Shown piece by piece: positions 34,864 to 44,184 of a stretch of 64,000 nucleotides of DNA. The notes beneath the pieces are model-generated. The model made no database searches and was not told the DNA's origin. It saw nothing but the letters and a program-made list of their open reading frames with translations. Each line of letters opens with the position of its first letter. Positions within the stretch are counted from its first letter, which is position 1. Source of the stretch: Paraburkholderia aspalathi (GTDB lineage: Bacteria; Pseudomonadota; Gammaproteobacteria; Burkholderiales; Burkholderiaceae); the NCBI RefSeq assembly GCF_900116445.1, contig NZ_FPBH01000017.1:124001-188000 (forward strand), given 5' to 3'. Both the position numbers and the translations under genes were made by a program.

Positions 34864-36588
34864 ATGGACGCTGCCGCACACGATGCGTCGCCGGTGCTGA
34901 TCGTTGGGGCGGGTCCGACCGGACTCGCCGCGGCAATGAGTCTGGCGCGTGCCCACATCCCCGTGCGTCTGATCGACAAAGCGCTGCAACCGAACCCGTA
35001 TTCACGGGCCATCGGCATTCAGGCGCGCACGCTCGAACTGTTTGAACAGCACCGCCTGATCGAGCCGTTTCTCGACCTCGGTCATCGCGCGCGCATCGCC
35101 AATCTTTTTTCCAATGGCATGCGTCTCGCGCGCCTCGATTTCGATCCGCTGCGCACGCGCTATCCCTATCTGCTGTTTCTCGATCAATCCGTGACCGAAC
35201 GTTTGCTGACGGAGCATCTCGCGACGCTCGGCGTGACAGTCGAACGCGGCGTTGAGCTGATGATGTTCGTGCAGGGTTCCGCCAGCATTCAGGTGACGCT
35301 GCGCCGCGCGGACGGCCATACCGAGACTCTGCGCCCGTCGTACGTGATCGCGGCTGACGGCGCGCATAGCACGATCCGCCATCGGCTCGGTTTGAGCTTT
35401 GCGGGCAGCACCTTCGAGCAGACGTTCCTGCTGGCCGATGTGCATGCCGAAACCGATTGGCCCGAGGACGAATTCCATATCTTTGCGTCGGGCGAGGGTC
35501 TCGTCGCGCTGTTTCCGATGGGTCATGGCCGTCATCGTCTGATTGCGGACCATCCGGTCGAACCGACCCCGGTCCCGCCGCCGGCCACGCCCGCGGTGCT
35601 CGGCGAGCCGCCGCTCAACCACGTCTCGCCGCCGTCGCTCGAAGAATGCAAGGCGCTGATCACCCGGCGCGTGCGGGAACGCGTCGACGTGTCGGACCTG
35701 GCATGGTCGTCGTATTTTCATCTGAACAGCAGAATGGTGGATCGGCTGCGTGTAGGCCGCATCTTCCTTGCCGGCGATGCGGCTCACGTACACAGCCCGG
35801 CCGGCGCGCAAGGAATGAACACGGGCATTCAGGAAGCGTTCAATCTCGGCTGGAAGATCGCGCGCGTTCTGAAAGGCGCGGCGCCTGACCGTCTGCTCGA
35901 CACGTACCACAATGAACGGCATCCGATCGAACGCGACGTGCTGCGGCAAACGGGCTTCATCACGCATATGGCCGAGGCCGATCATGGACCGCTGAAGCTG
36001 CTGCGTGAGCGCGTGATGCCGGTGCTGGCCGCGCTCGGTCCGCTGCGCGATGCGGCGCGTATGACGATCAGCGAGTTGTCGGTCCAGTATCGGCGCAGCC
36101 CGCTAACGCTTGAACGCCTGCTCGACGGCGGCCCGCGTGCCGGCGAGCGCGCACCGGATGCGTTGGTGCACGTAGTGGATGGGCCGCTTGGCCGTGCGCC
36201 GGGCGTCGGTTGCATTTTCGATCTGCACGATCCGGCGTTCTTCTCGTTGTTCCTGCTGGTCCCGCCGCTCGCAGTGGACGACACACCGCTTGATCCGGCC
36301 GCGAAGCACGCACCGCCGCCGGACCCGGAACTGGAGCGGCTGGCTGTGGAAGTCGAGCGATTGTTGCCGGGCGCGGTGCGGATCTGGCGCGTGACCGATA
36401 CGAGCGGCGAGGGCGGTCCGGCGCTGTCCGAATCGTATGGACGCACACGGCCGTCGTTCTATCTGGTGCGGCCGGACGGCTACATCAGCGCGCGCGGCCG
36501 CACGGGGTCCGACCTGCACGGCTTGCTGCGCCACTGCGAAGCGTGGTTCGCAGTGGGCGGCGTGATACCGGAGCAGGCGGCGCTGTGA
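34864..36588 (+). CDS. FAD-dependent aromatic-ring monooxygenase (PheA/TfdB-like)
   Basis: This 574-residue group A flavoprotein hydroxylase has the FAD motif VLIVGAGPTGLAAA near residue 12, the DG motif VIAADGAHSTIRHRLG near 168 and the GD motif IFLAGDAAHVHSPAGAQGMN near 300. A C-terminal thioredoxin-like domain ends in YLVRPDGYISARGR. It uses NAD(P)H and O2 to hydroxylate an aromatic ring such as a phenol or hydroxyphenyl acid. The ATG at 34864 has GGAG 6 bases upstream; a TTG six codons earlier is less likely. No ring-cleavage genes lie nearby, so the substrate is open. Confidence 0.87.
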   Translation: MDAAAHDASPVLIVGAGPTGLAAAMSLARAHIPVRLIDKALQPNPYSRAIGIQARTLELFEQHRLIEPFLDLGHRARIANLFSNGMRLARLDFDPLRTRYPYLLFLDQSVTERLLTEHLATLGVTVERGVELMMFVQGSASIQVTLRRADGHTETLRPSYVIAADGAHSTIRHRLGLSFAGSTFEQTFLLADVHAETDWPEDEFHIFASGEGLVALFPMGHGRHRLIADHPVEPTPVPPPATPAVLGEPPLNHVSPPSLEECKALITRRVRERVDVSDLAWSSYFHLNSRMVDRLRVGRIFLAGDAAHVHSPAGAQGMNTGIQEAFNLGWKIARVLKGAAPDRLLDTYHNERHPIERDVLRQTGFITHMAEADHGPLKLLRERVMPVLAALGPLRDAARMTISELSVQYRRSPLTLERLLDGGPRAGERAPDALVHVVDGPLGRAPGVGCIFDLHDPAFFSLFLLVPPLAVDDTPLDPAAKHAPPPDPELERLAVEVERLLPGAVRIWRVTDTSGEGGPALSESYGRTRPSFYLVRPDGYISARGRTGSDLHGLLRHCEAWFAVGGVIPEQAAL

Positions 36589-36610
36589 GGATGCGCTGAC
36601 AGCCCTTCGC

Positions 36611-36862
36611 TTAAACCGCAGCCGCCGCAGCGGGCGTCAAGCTGTCACGATGCTTGACGAGTGCTTCCCTGACGATGCCCGACATCTCGACGCCGCTCGC
36701 ATCCGGCTCATCGAGTTCCGCCAGCAAAGCGCGCCGCATGCGCGGCTCCCAGAAGCGGCGGATATGATCGGCGATGCCGGCGAGCGCTTCCTCACGATCC
36801 GGCATCGAATCGAAAAAGTCGCCGATCCGGTTCGCCATGTCGATCAGATTCTGATTGTCCAT
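36611..36862 (-). CDS. fdsD: formate dehydrogenase delta subunit
   Basis: This 83-residue protein matches FdsD, the small subunit of soluble NAD-dependent formate dehydrogenases (LIDMANRIGDFFDSMPD, GIADHIRRFWEPRMRRAL). It helps form the active complex. The ATG at 36862 has GAGG 6 bases upstream, in the sequence that also holds the fdsA stop. The GTG at 36874 is an unlikely alternative. It follows fdsA directly, with no fdsC between. Confidence 0.92.
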   Translation of the reverse strand: MDNQNLIDMANRIGDFFDSMPDREEALAGIADHIRRFWEPRMRRALLAELDEPDASGVEMSGIVREALVKHRDSLTPAAAAAV

Positions 36863-36870
36863 GGCTTGCC

Positions 36871-39846
36871 TCACTTACCCGACGTTGCGTTGGCCAACTC
36901 GCGCTGCTTCAGCAGATCGAGCTGCTCCGTGTTGAAGCGCGAATAGTCCTGCTGCCATTGCGACGGCTGTTCGACCGGCATCACCTGCACCGCCGTCACC
37001 TTGTACTCGGGACAGTTGGTGGCCCAGTCCGAGCTATCGGTGGTGATCACGTTCGCGCCCGATTCGGGGAAGTGGAACGTCGTGTAGACGACACCCGGCT
37101 GCATCCGCTCGGTCACCTTCGCGCGCAACACGGTTTGTCCCGCGCGCGATTCGATGCCGACCCAATCGTCATTCCTGATACCGCGTTCTTCCGCGTCGTG
37201 TGGATGGATCTCGAGACGGTCTTCGTCATGCCAGCGCGAATTCTCGGTGCGGCGCGTCTGTGCGCCGACGTTGTACTGCGACAGGATGCGGCCCGTGGTG
37301 AGCAGCAGCGGGAACTTGCGCGTGACCTTTTCCGGCGTGGCGATGAACTTCGTGATCACGAACTTGCCCTTGCCGCGCACGAAGGTGTCGATGTGCATGG
37401 TCGGCGTACCGTCGGGCGCGTTCTCGTTGCATGGCCACTGGATGCTGCCGAGTTCGTCGAGCTTCTTGTACGACACACCATGGAAGGTCGGCGTGAGACG
37501 TGCGATTTCGTCCATGATCTGCGACGGATGCGCGTAGTCCATTTCATAACCGAGTGCGCGCGCGAGCATCACCGTGACTTCCCAGTCGGCGTAACCCGGC
37601 ACCGGCGGCATCACCTTGCGCACGCGCGAAATGCGACGTTCCGCGTTGGTGAAGGTACCGTCCTTTTCGAGGAACGACGAGCCCGGCAGCAGCACGTGCG
37701 CGTACTTCGCGGTCTCGTTGAGGAAAATGTCCTGCACGACGATGCATTCCATCGAAGACAGCGCGGCCGACACGTGATGCGTGTTCGGATCGGATTGCAC
37801 GATGTCTTCGCCCTGGCAGTACAGGCCCTTAAAGGTGCCGTGCACGGCGGCGTCGAACATATTCGGAATGCGCAGGCCCGGTTCGGGCTGCAGCGTGACG
37901 TTCCATGCTTCCTCGAACAAGGCGCGCGTGATCGAATCGCTGATGTGGCGATAGCCCGGCAGTTCGTGCGGGAACGAGCCCATGTCGCACGAACCCTGCA
38001 CGTTGTTCTGGCCACGCAGCGGGTTCACGCCGACACCTTCGCGGCCGATGTTGCCGGTGGCCATCGCCAGATTCGCGATACCCATCACCATCGTCGAACC
38101 TTGCGCGTGTTCGGTGACGCCGAGGCCGTAATAGATCGCGGCGTTGCCGCCGGTGGCATAGATGCGCGCGGCTTCGCGGATGGACGCGGCGGGCACGCCG
38201 GTGAGTTCCTCCGTCGCTTCCGGGGCATTCTCGGGCAGGGCGACGAACGCACGCCATTGCTCGAACGCGCGCGTTTCGCAGCGCTCGGCAATGAACGTTT
38301 CGTTCAGCAAGCCTTCGGTCACGATCACATGCGCGAGCGCATTGACCACCGCGACGTTGGTGCCCGGACGCAATTGCAAATGATGCGACGCTTTGACGTG
38401 CGGCGTATCGACGATATCGATGCGGCGCGGATCGACCACGATCAATTTCGCGCCTTCACGGATGCGGCGCTTCATGCGCGAGCCGAACACCGGGTGGCCG
38501 TCGGTCGGATTCGCGCCGATCACCATGATGACGTCCGCCTTGTCGACCGAGGCGAAGGTTTGCGTGCCGGCCGATTCGCCGAGCGTGGTCTTCAGACCGT
38601 AGCCGGTCGGCGAATGGCACACACGTGCGCAGGTGTCGACGTTGTTGTTGCCGAACGCGGCGCGCACGAGCTTCTGTACGAGATACGTTTCTTCATTTGT
38701 GCAGCGCGACGACGTGATGCCGCCGATCGAATCGCGGCCGTGCTTCGCCTGAATGCGGCGGAATTCCGACGCCGCGTACGTGAGCGCTTCTTCCCAGCTG
38801 ACTTCACGCCACGGATCCGTGATCTTCGCGCGGATCATCGGCTTGGTGATGCGGTCCTTGTGCGTCGCGTAGCCCCAGGCGAAGCGGCCCTTCACGCACG
38901 CGTGGCCTTCGTTGGCCTGACCGTTCTTGTGCGGCACCATCCGCACGACCTGGTTGCCCTTCATCTCCGCCTTGAACGAGCAGCCCACACCACAATACGC
39001 GCACGTGGTGACGACCGAATGCTCGGCCTGGCCGAGCATGATGACGGTCTTTTCCTGCAAGGTCGCGGTCGGGCACGCGGCGACGCACGCGCCGCACGAT
39101 ACGCACTCCGATTCCATGAACGGCTTGTTTTCGCTCGCGGCGACGCGTGATTCGAAACCGCGCCCGGCGATGGTCAGCGCGAACGTGCCTTGCGTTTCTT
39201 CACACGCGCGCACGCAGCGATTGCAGACGATGCACTTCGATGGATCGTACGTGAAGTACGGATTCGATACGTCCTTCTTGTCCTTCAGATGGTTCGCGCC
39301 GTCAAAGCCGTAGCGTACTTCGCGCAAGCCGGTGACACCCGCCATGTCCTGCAATTCGCAGTCGCCGTTGGCGGGACAGGTCAGGCAGTCGAGCGGGTGA
39401 TCGGAGATGTACAACTCCATCACGTTACGGCGGAGCGATTGCAGACGATCGGTTTGCGTGCGGACCTTCATGCCGGCTTCGACAGGCGTCGTGCACGAAG
39501 CGGGGTAGCCGCGCTTGCCTTCGATCTCGACGAGGCACAAACGGCACGAGCCGAACGGTTCGAGCGAATCGGTTGCGCAGAGCTTGGGCACGTTGACACC
39601 GGCTTCGACGGCGGCGCGCATCACGGAAGTGCCGGCCGGAACCGTCACTGCCTGGCCGTCGATTTCCAGCGTGACGTCGACGTCGGCATGACGCGCGGGC
39701 GTGCCGTAGTCGGTGTCGTCAAAGAACGAACGGGGCGCACGTTGCGCTTGTGCTTGCGATTTGCACGCGCAATTACCGGAGCCGCAGCCGCCACTCAAAG
39801 GGACTTCCTTCGGGGTACCGGCAGGGGAGTTGAGCACATCGGACAT
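36871..39846 (-). CDS. fdsA: NAD-dependent formate dehydrogenase alpha (molybdenum) subunit
   Basis: This 991-residue catalytic subunit oxidises formate to CO2. Seen in order: an N-terminal [2Fe-2S] site (Cys90, 101, 104, 118), a His-Cys3 [4Fe-4S] site (His150, Cys154, 157, 163), two ferredoxin-type [4Fe-4S] sites (Cys205, 208, 211, 215 and Cys248, 251, 254, 258), the core [4Fe-4S] site (Cys282, 285, 289, 317), and the Mo-ligand Cys410 followed by His411 in VCHSPTGYG. The ATG at 39846 has AGGAG 6 bases upstream; the long open frame above it is chance. The N-terminal 30 residues contain extra cysteines (GGCGSGNCACK). Confidence 0.95.
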   Translation of the reverse strand: MSDVLNSPAGTPKEVPLSGGCGSGNCACKSQAQAQRAPRSFFDDTDYGTPARHADVDVTLEIDGQAVTVPAGTSVMRAAVEAGVNVPKLCATDSLEPFGSCRLCLVEIEGKRGYPASCTTPVEAGMKVRTQTDRLQSLRRNVMELYISDHPLDCLTCPANGDCELQDMAGVTGLREVRYGFDGANHLKDKKDVSNPYFTYDPSKCIVCNRCVRACEETQGTFALTIAGRGFESRVAASENKPFMESECVSCGACVAACPTATLQEKTVIMLGQAEHSVVTTCAYCGVGCSFKAEMKGNQVVRMVPHKNGQANEGHACVKGRFAWGYATHKDRITKPMIRAKITDPWREVSWEEALTYAASEFRRIQAKHGRDSIGGITSSRCTNEETYLVQKLVRAAFGNNNVDTCARVCHSPTGYGLKTTLGESAGTQTFASVDKADVIMVIGANPTDGHPVFGSRMKRRIREGAKLIVVDPRRIDIVDTPHVKASHHLQLRPGTNVAVVNALAHVIVTEGLLNETFIAERCETRAFEQWRAFVALPENAPEATEELTGVPAASIREAARIYATGGNAAIYYGLGVTEHAQGSTMVMGIANLAMATGNIGREGVGVNPLRGQNNVQGSCDMGSFPHELPGYRHISDSITRALFEEAWNVTLQPEPGLRIPNMFDAAVHGTFKGLYCQGEDIVQSDPNTHHVSAALSSMECIVVQDIFLNETAKYAHVLLPGSSFLEKDGTFTNAERRISRVRKVMPPVPGYADWEVTVMLARALGYEMDYAHPSQIMDEIARLTPTFHGVSYKKLDELGSIQWPCNENAPDGTPTMHIDTFVRGKGKFVITKFIATPEKVTRKFPLLLTTGRILSQYNVGAQTRRTENSRWHDEDRLEIHPHDAEERGIRNDDWVGIESRAGQTVLRAKVTERMQPGVVYTTFHFPESGANVITTDSSDWATNCPEYKVTAVQVMPVEQPSQWQQDYSRFNTEQLDLLKQRELANATSGK

Positions 39847-39860
39847 GTGAGGCTCCTGGG

Positions 39861-41432
39861 TCAGGCCGCAGCCGCTTTGGGCGCGAGGTCGTGTACGTTG
39901 TCGAGACCGAAGTCTTCGGGGAAATGGTCGAGCGCGGACAACACCGGGAACGGCGTCATGCCGCCCATCGCGCAGAGCGAACCGGATACCATCGTGTCGC
40001 ACAGATCGCGCAACAACTGCACTTGCCGCGTGGACGTATCGCCATTGCGGATCCGTCCGATCACTTCGACGCCGCGCGTCGAGCCGATCCGGCACGGCGT
40101 GCATTTGCCGCACGATTCCAGCGCACAGAAGTGCATCGCGTACTGCGCGAGTTCGGCGAGATTCGACGTGTCGTCATGCACGACGATGCCGCCGTGGCCG
40201 ACCACCGCGCCGACGGCCGCGTACGCTTCGTAGTCCATGGGGATGTCCCACTGGCTTTCCGGCAGATACGTGCCGAGCGGGCCGCCAACCTGCACGGCGC
40301 GCGCCGGGCGTCCGCTTGCCGTGCCACCGCCGTAGTCGTAGAGCAATTCGCGCAGCGTGACGCCGAACGCCAGCTCGACCAGACCGCCTTGCTTCACATT
40401 GCCGGCGAGCTGGAACGGCAGCGTGCCACGCGAACGGCCCATGCCGAAATCTTTATAGAAAGTAGCGCCACGCGCGAAGATGATCGGCACCGTCGCGAGT
40501 GTGATGACGTTGTTGATCACCGTCGGCTGGCCGTAAAGTCCGACTAGCGCCGGCACCGGCGGCTTCGCGCGCACAATGCCGCGTTTGCCTTCGAGCGATT
40601 CGAGCAGCGCGGTTTCCTCGCCGCAGACATAGGCGCCTGCGCCCTTCGCGACGAACAGTTCGAAGCGATGCGCCGCCGAGCCGAGCACGCTATCGCCGAG
40701 CCAACCGGCGGCGCGTGCTTTCGCGATCGCGGCTTCGAGCGTCGCGATCGAGTGCGGATATTCGCTGCGCACGTAGATGTAGCCGACTGTCGCGCCGGTC
40801 ACGACGCCCGCGATGATCATCCCTTCGATCAGCACGTACGGATCGCTTTCCATCACGAGGCGGTCGGAGAAGGTGCCGGAGTCGCCTTCGTCCGCATTGC
40901 AGACGATGTATTTCTGCGCCGCTTTGGCGCCGCGCACCGTGCGCCATTTGATGCCGGCAGGGAAGGCTGCACCGCCGCGGCCGCGCAGGCCGGATTCGAT
41001 CAGCGCTTCGCAGGCGGCGTCGCCGTCGGTTTGCAGGGCTTGCTTGAGACCTTCGAGACCGCCGTGGGCGACGTAATCGTCGACGGACAGCGGATCCGTG
41101 ATGCCGATCCGCGCGAAGGTCAGGCGCTGCTGCTTCTTCAGATACGGGATGTCATCGACCACACCGACACGGCGGGAATGCTCGCCACCTTCGATGAAGC
41201 CGGCGTCGAACAGCGCGGCAACGTCGCTCTCTTCGATGTTCGCATAGCCGATGCGGCCTTCAGCTGTCGCCACTTCGACGAGCGGTTCGAGCCACAGCAA
41301 ACCGCGGGAACCGTTGCGAACCAGTTCGATTGCAATGCCGCGGCGTGCGGCTTCGGATTCGATCGCTTGAGCCAGTGCATCGGCGCCGAGCGCAAGCGCC
41401 GACGAATCGCAGGGAACGTAAATGCGCGTCAT
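39861..41432 (-). CDS. fdsB: NAD-dependent formate dehydrogenase beta (FMN/NADH) subunit
   Basis: This 523-residue subunit, related to NuoF, passes electrons to NAD+. It has an N-terminal extension of about 130 residues, then RGRGGAAFPAGIKW (NADH/FMN site), GAGAYVCGEETALLESLEG and CGKCTPCRIGSTRG with three of the [4Fe-4S] ligands. The start overlaps the fdsG stop by ATGA. Family proteins have almost the same length. Confidence 0.94.
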   Translation of the reverse strand: MTRIYVPCDSSALALGADALAQAIESEAARRGIAIELVRNGSRGLLWLEPLVEVATAEGRIGYANIEESDVAALFDAGFIEGGEHSRRVGVVDDIPYLKKQQRLTFARIGITDPLSVDDYVAHGGLEGLKQALQTDGDAACEALIESGLRGRGGAAFPAGIKWRTVRGAKAAQKYIVCNADEGDSGTFSDRLVMESDPYVLIEGMIIAGVVTGATVGYIYVRSEYPHSIATLEAAIAKARAAGWLGDSVLGSAAHRFELFVAKGAGAYVCGEETALLESLEGKRGIVRAKPPVPALVGLYGQPTVINNVITLATVPIIFARGATFYKDFGMGRSRGTLPFQLAGNVKQGGLVELAFGVTLRELLYDYGGGTASGRPARAVQVGGPLGTYLPESQWDIPMDYEAYAAVGAVVGHGGIVVHDDTSNLAELAQYAMHFCALESCGKCTPCRIGSTRGVEVIGRIRNGDTSTRQVQLLRDLCDTMVSGSLCAMGGMTPFPVLSALDHFPEDFGLDNVHDLAPKAAAA

Positions 41433-41914
41433 GCCGTTACCTCCACACATTTGCTGGCGGCGGCAAAGAGCGCGTCGAATTTTTGCGGTGTCACTTTCGC
41501 GTGCAGGGTGCCGTTGACCATCATCGCCGGCGACAGCGCGCATTGTCCGAGGCAGTAGACCGATTCCAGTTCGACCGTCTCACCATGCCGATGCTCCGCG
41601 TCAAAACGGCAGCCGGTATGCGCTTCGATATGCTGCGCGAGCGCCTCGGTGCCCATGCTGCGGCATGCTTCGGCGCGGCACAGTTGCACCGTGACGGGCG
41701 CCGCGGGCTGCGTGCGGAAGTGGTGGTAGTAGGTGATGACGCCATGCACTTCCGCGCGCGACAGGTTCATGGCACGCGCGAGAGGCGCAACCGTGTCGGG
41801 CGGCACGTAGCCGAGTTCGTCCTGAATGGCGTGCAGTACCGCTAGCAGCGACCTGCCCGGTTGCGCGTGACGCTGCACCAACTGCTCCGGCGCGACGGCG
41901 ATGGAATCGTCCAA
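41429..41914 (-). CDS. fdsG: NAD-dependent formate dehydrogenase gamma subunit (NuoE-like)
   Basis: This 161-residue [2Fe-2S] protein binds its cluster through CRAEACRSMG and CLGQCALSPAM. It is the first gene of the fdsGBAD operon. The start codon is TTG at 41914, with a very strong GGAGGAG site 7 bases upstream and no ATG nearby, which supports TTG as the true start. Confidence 0.92.
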   Translation of the reverse strand: MDDSIAVAPEQLVQRHAQPGRSLLAVLHAIQDELGYVPPDTVAPLARAMNLSRAEVHGVITYYHHFRTQPAAPVTVQLCRAEACRSMGTEALAQHIEAHTGCRFDAEHRHGETVELESVYCLGQCALSPAMMVNGTLHAKVTPQKFDALFAAASKCVEVTA

Positions 41915-41939
41915 GTGGGGGCTCCTCCAAAGTCATATA

Positions 41940-41968
41940 TGCACTTGTTATTCATAATGCGTGCACTT
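41940..41968. promoter_or_regulatory. direct repeats in the fdsG / fdsR-like intergenic region
   Basis: TGCACTT occurs at 41940-41946 and again at 41962-41968, 22 bases apart, or about two helical turns. The AT-rich stretch lies between the divergent fdsG and regulator genes. A LysR-type or ModE-like protein bound here could control both. Confidence 0.45.
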
Positions 41969-42048
41969 ATGCTTCGTATATTCGATATGGGATAGCCGAA
42001 CAATAGGCGGGTGATTCGCCTCATGCAATAGGAAAGAGTTGAACATAT

Positions 42049-43128
42049 ATGATCAGGATCGAGTGCCAGGCGCAGCTGGTTGTGAAGGGCCCGGATGGCC
42101 GTGAGGCAAGCCTGTCGGACGTCGTGCCGTTGCTCGCGCTGGTGGACGAGTCTGGCAGCATCGCGCAGGCGGCGACGCTTAAGGGTTTGTCCTACCGTCA
42201 CGCGTGGGGTTTGTTGCGCAGCATCGAGGAGCGTTTGGGTGGTCCGCTGATCGCGAAGGAGCGTGGACGCGGCTCGGTGCTGTCCGAGCTCGGGCAGGCC
42301 GTGTTGCGCGCGCAGCGTCTGTGCGGCGAGCGGCTCGACGGCAACATGCAGGCGCTCGCGAGCGAAGTCGCCAGCGAATTGAACCGCTGGCTCGCGCCGG
42401 CCGCCGACGACGTGCGGATCTACGCGTCGCACGGTTACGCCGTGGCGGCGCTGGTGACGGCATTGGTCGCGAACGACCTCCCGGTCGATATCAAATACCG
42501 CGACAGCGCGGACGCGGTGAGCGCGCTCGCCCGGGGCGAATGTGATCTGGCCGGTTTTCACTTGCCGCTAGGCGAGTTTCGCGCGGCCTGCGCGGATACC
42601 TATCGACGTTGGCTCGATCCGCAGCGCCACGTGCTTGTGCATCTCACGAAGCGCAAGCAGGGCCTCTTTCTCGGCAAGGGAAATCCAAAGGGCATCGGCG
42701 GCCTGAGCGATCTCGCGCGCGACGACATTCGCTTCGTCAATCGTCAGCCTGGTTCCGGCACGCGCATGCTGCTCGATCTCGCGCTACGAAAAGTCGGAGT
42801 CGATCCGGATCGGGTCAACGGCTATGCATCGGCGGAACTCACGCACTCGGCGATCGCGGCGTTCGTGGCAAGCGGCATGGCGGATGTGGGTTTCGGCGTC
42901 GAGCCGGCAGCGCATCACTTCGGGCTCGACTTCATTCCGATCGTCGACGAAGACTATTACTTCGCCTGCGACCGCGCCCGGCTGGAGCGCGCGCCGCTCG
43001 CAACGGTGATCAACTTGCTGCGCGGCGCGGCATTTCGGCATAGCGTTGAACAGCTCGAAGGTTACGATCCACGCGACTGCGGCAAGCTGCTCGATCTCGA
43101 TGCGGGGCTAGGCCCTGGTGCGGCGTAA
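42049..43128 (+). CDS. ModE/LysR-like regulator with periplasmic-binding-protein domain, FdsR-like
   Basis: This 359-residue protein has an N-terminal ModE-like winged helix (LLALVDESGSIAQAATLKGLSYRHAWGLL) and a C-terminal PBP-like domain (YASHGYAVAALV, FVNRQPGSGTRMLLD, SGMADVGFGVEPAA). The region upstream is shared with the divergent fdsGBAD operon, so it probably senses a signal such as formate or molybdate and controls the formate dehydrogenase. Assignment to the FdsR type of Cupriavidus rests on position and fold, not on a database match. Confidence 0.82.
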   Translation: MIRIECQAQLVVKGPDGREASLSDVVPLLALVDESGSIAQAATLKGLSYRHAWGLLRSIEERLGGPLIAKERGRGSVLSELGQAVLRAQRLCGERLDGNMQALASEVASELNRWLAPAADDVRIYASHGYAVAALVTALVANDLPVDIKYRDSADAVSALARGECDLAGFHLPLGEFRAACADTYRRWLDPQRHVLVHLTKRKQGLFLGKGNPKGIGGLSDLARDDIRFVNRQPGSGTRMLLDLALRKVGVDPDRVNGYASAELTHSAIAAFVASGMADVGFGVEPAAHHFGLDFIPIVDEDYYFACDRARLERAPLATVINLLRGAAFRHSVEQLEGYDPRDCGKLLDLDAGLGPGAA

Positions 43129-43237
43129 GCGACTGTAAACAAATTGGTGCCGTCGCCGCTGCGAGGGGCGTTTGTTTGGGATAATCTCTATCCTTCCGCT
43201 TACGCCTTAACCGCGCGCTACGCCGCGCTGAACCGAT

Positions 43238-43504
43238 ATGAAAGTTCTTCTTCACGCATGTGCTGCGGCAGCGACGGCCGGGGTGCTTCTCGCCACCGCT
43301 TCGGTTGCTTTCGCACAGAATTCGCCGGGTGTGCCGGGCGGTATCCTGCAAGATCAGTTCCGTCTTGCCGAACATCCGCAGATGCCGTTTGCGGCGTCCG
43401 CGCCCTCGGACAAATACCAGTCCAACAAAAAATCAGCCATGCGCAAGCGCGGCGACAATGGCGATCCGAACGGGTGTAATTTGCAGTGTCCTAAAGACGA
43501 ATAA
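43238..43504 (+). CDS. small exported protein of unknown function
   Basis: This 88-residue protein has a signal peptide (cut near ASVAFAQ, residue 27) and a hydrophilic mature part of about 60 residues ending in CNLQCPKDE. The mature part has two cysteines near the C-terminus. A possible -10 (GATAAT) lies about 60 bases upstream, and a strong terminator follows 40 bases after the stop, so it looks like a real single-gene transcript. I recognise no family. Confidence 0.65.
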   Translation: MKVLLHACAAAATAGVLLATASVAFAQNSPGVPGGILQDQFRLAEHPQMPFAASAPSDKYQSNKKSAMRKRGDNGDPNGCNLQCPKDE

Positions 43505-43545
43505 GCGAATCAGCGCTTTCGTGTTCCGTTTTGTATTCGTTCGAG

Positions 43546-43580
43546 ACGCCGGCTTGCAGCCGGCGTTTTTCGTTTAAGTT
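43546..43580 (+). terminator. intrinsic terminator after the small exported protein gene
   Basis: ACGCCGGCT pairs with AGCCGGCGT across a TGC loop and is followed by TTTTTCGTTTAAG. It supports the small upstream gene being expressed on its own. Confidence 0.85.
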
Positions 43581-43627
43581 TTTTTATAAAGTCTCTCGGT
43601 TCTGGCCCATCGTTCAGCGGCTGTCGG

Positions 43628-43996
43628 TTATGGCTTCGCCGTGTGCCACATGTCCTTGAAGCCGTCCCCCTTCATGTCGCCCGCTTGCTTGTCGGCCGCG
43701 TAGCGATACAGCGGATGTCCTTTATAAGCCCATTGCTGTTTGCCGTCGGCCGAAGGAATCACGGTCCAGTCGCCTGAGGGCTTGTCCGACGTGCTCGCCA
43801 TGGCTGCCGGCCAGTTAGTCATGCAGCCGCCGGTGCAGGCGCTCATGCCGGGCTTGGTGTCTTTGTCGAAGGTATAGAGCGTCATGCCGTCCGCGGTGAC
43901 GAAGCGGCCGTCGACGATCTTCGGGGCCTCGGCAAAAGCAGTCTGTTGCAGTGCGAGGAGAGTCAGCGTGGTGAGGCATAAGAGAGTCTTGCGCAT
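43628..43996 (-). CDS. exported COG4315-type protein with Yx(FWY)xxD repeats
   Basis: This 122-residue protein has a signal peptide ending near QTAFAEA. It shows two copies of the secreted-repeat pattern: MTLYTFDKDTKPGMSAC with CTGGCMTNWPA, and HPLYRYAADKQAGD. It belongs to the family annotated as predicted lipoprotein with conserved Yx(FWY)xxD motif, although no lipobox is seen here. AGGAG lies 8 bases before the ATG. Function unknown; the paired cysteines suggest a periplasmic or surface location. Confidence 0.82.
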   Translation of the reverse strand: MRKTLLCLTTLTLLALQQTAFAEAPKIVDGRFVTADGMTLYTFDKDTKPGMSACTGGCMTNWPAAMASTSDKPSGDWTVIPSADGKQQWAYKGHPLYRYAADKQAGDMKGDGFKDMWHTAKP

Positions 43997-44137
43997 GATG
44001 TCGGCTCCTGGTTTTGATGTTGGTCTCGCGCGGAACGCAGTGTGCGGTCGTGCGTGCGGAATAAACGATTGGACGGATGCGTTTATTCCCTTGGCCTCAC
44101 GCGGCTTTTTTCGACACCCGCCATACGCGCCAGCAAA

Positions 44138-44162
44138 AAGGCCCGCTCGATGAGCGGGCCTT
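44138..44162. terminator. hairpin with T runs on both strands
   Basis: AAGGCCCGCTC pairs with GAGCGGGCCTT around a GAT loop. An A run on the left gives a T tract on the minus strand, and TTCTGTTTT follows on the plus strand. It is a second stop for transcription out of ssrA. Confidence 0.8.
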
Positions 44163-44184
44163 CTGTTTTATGCGCAGGCAACAA

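Noticed and set aside
36958..39150. 730-codon open frame on the plus strand opposite fdsA
   Set aside because: It mirrors codon bias of fdsA in a GC-rich genome; it is Arg/His-rich with no family similarity, and fdsA is certain.
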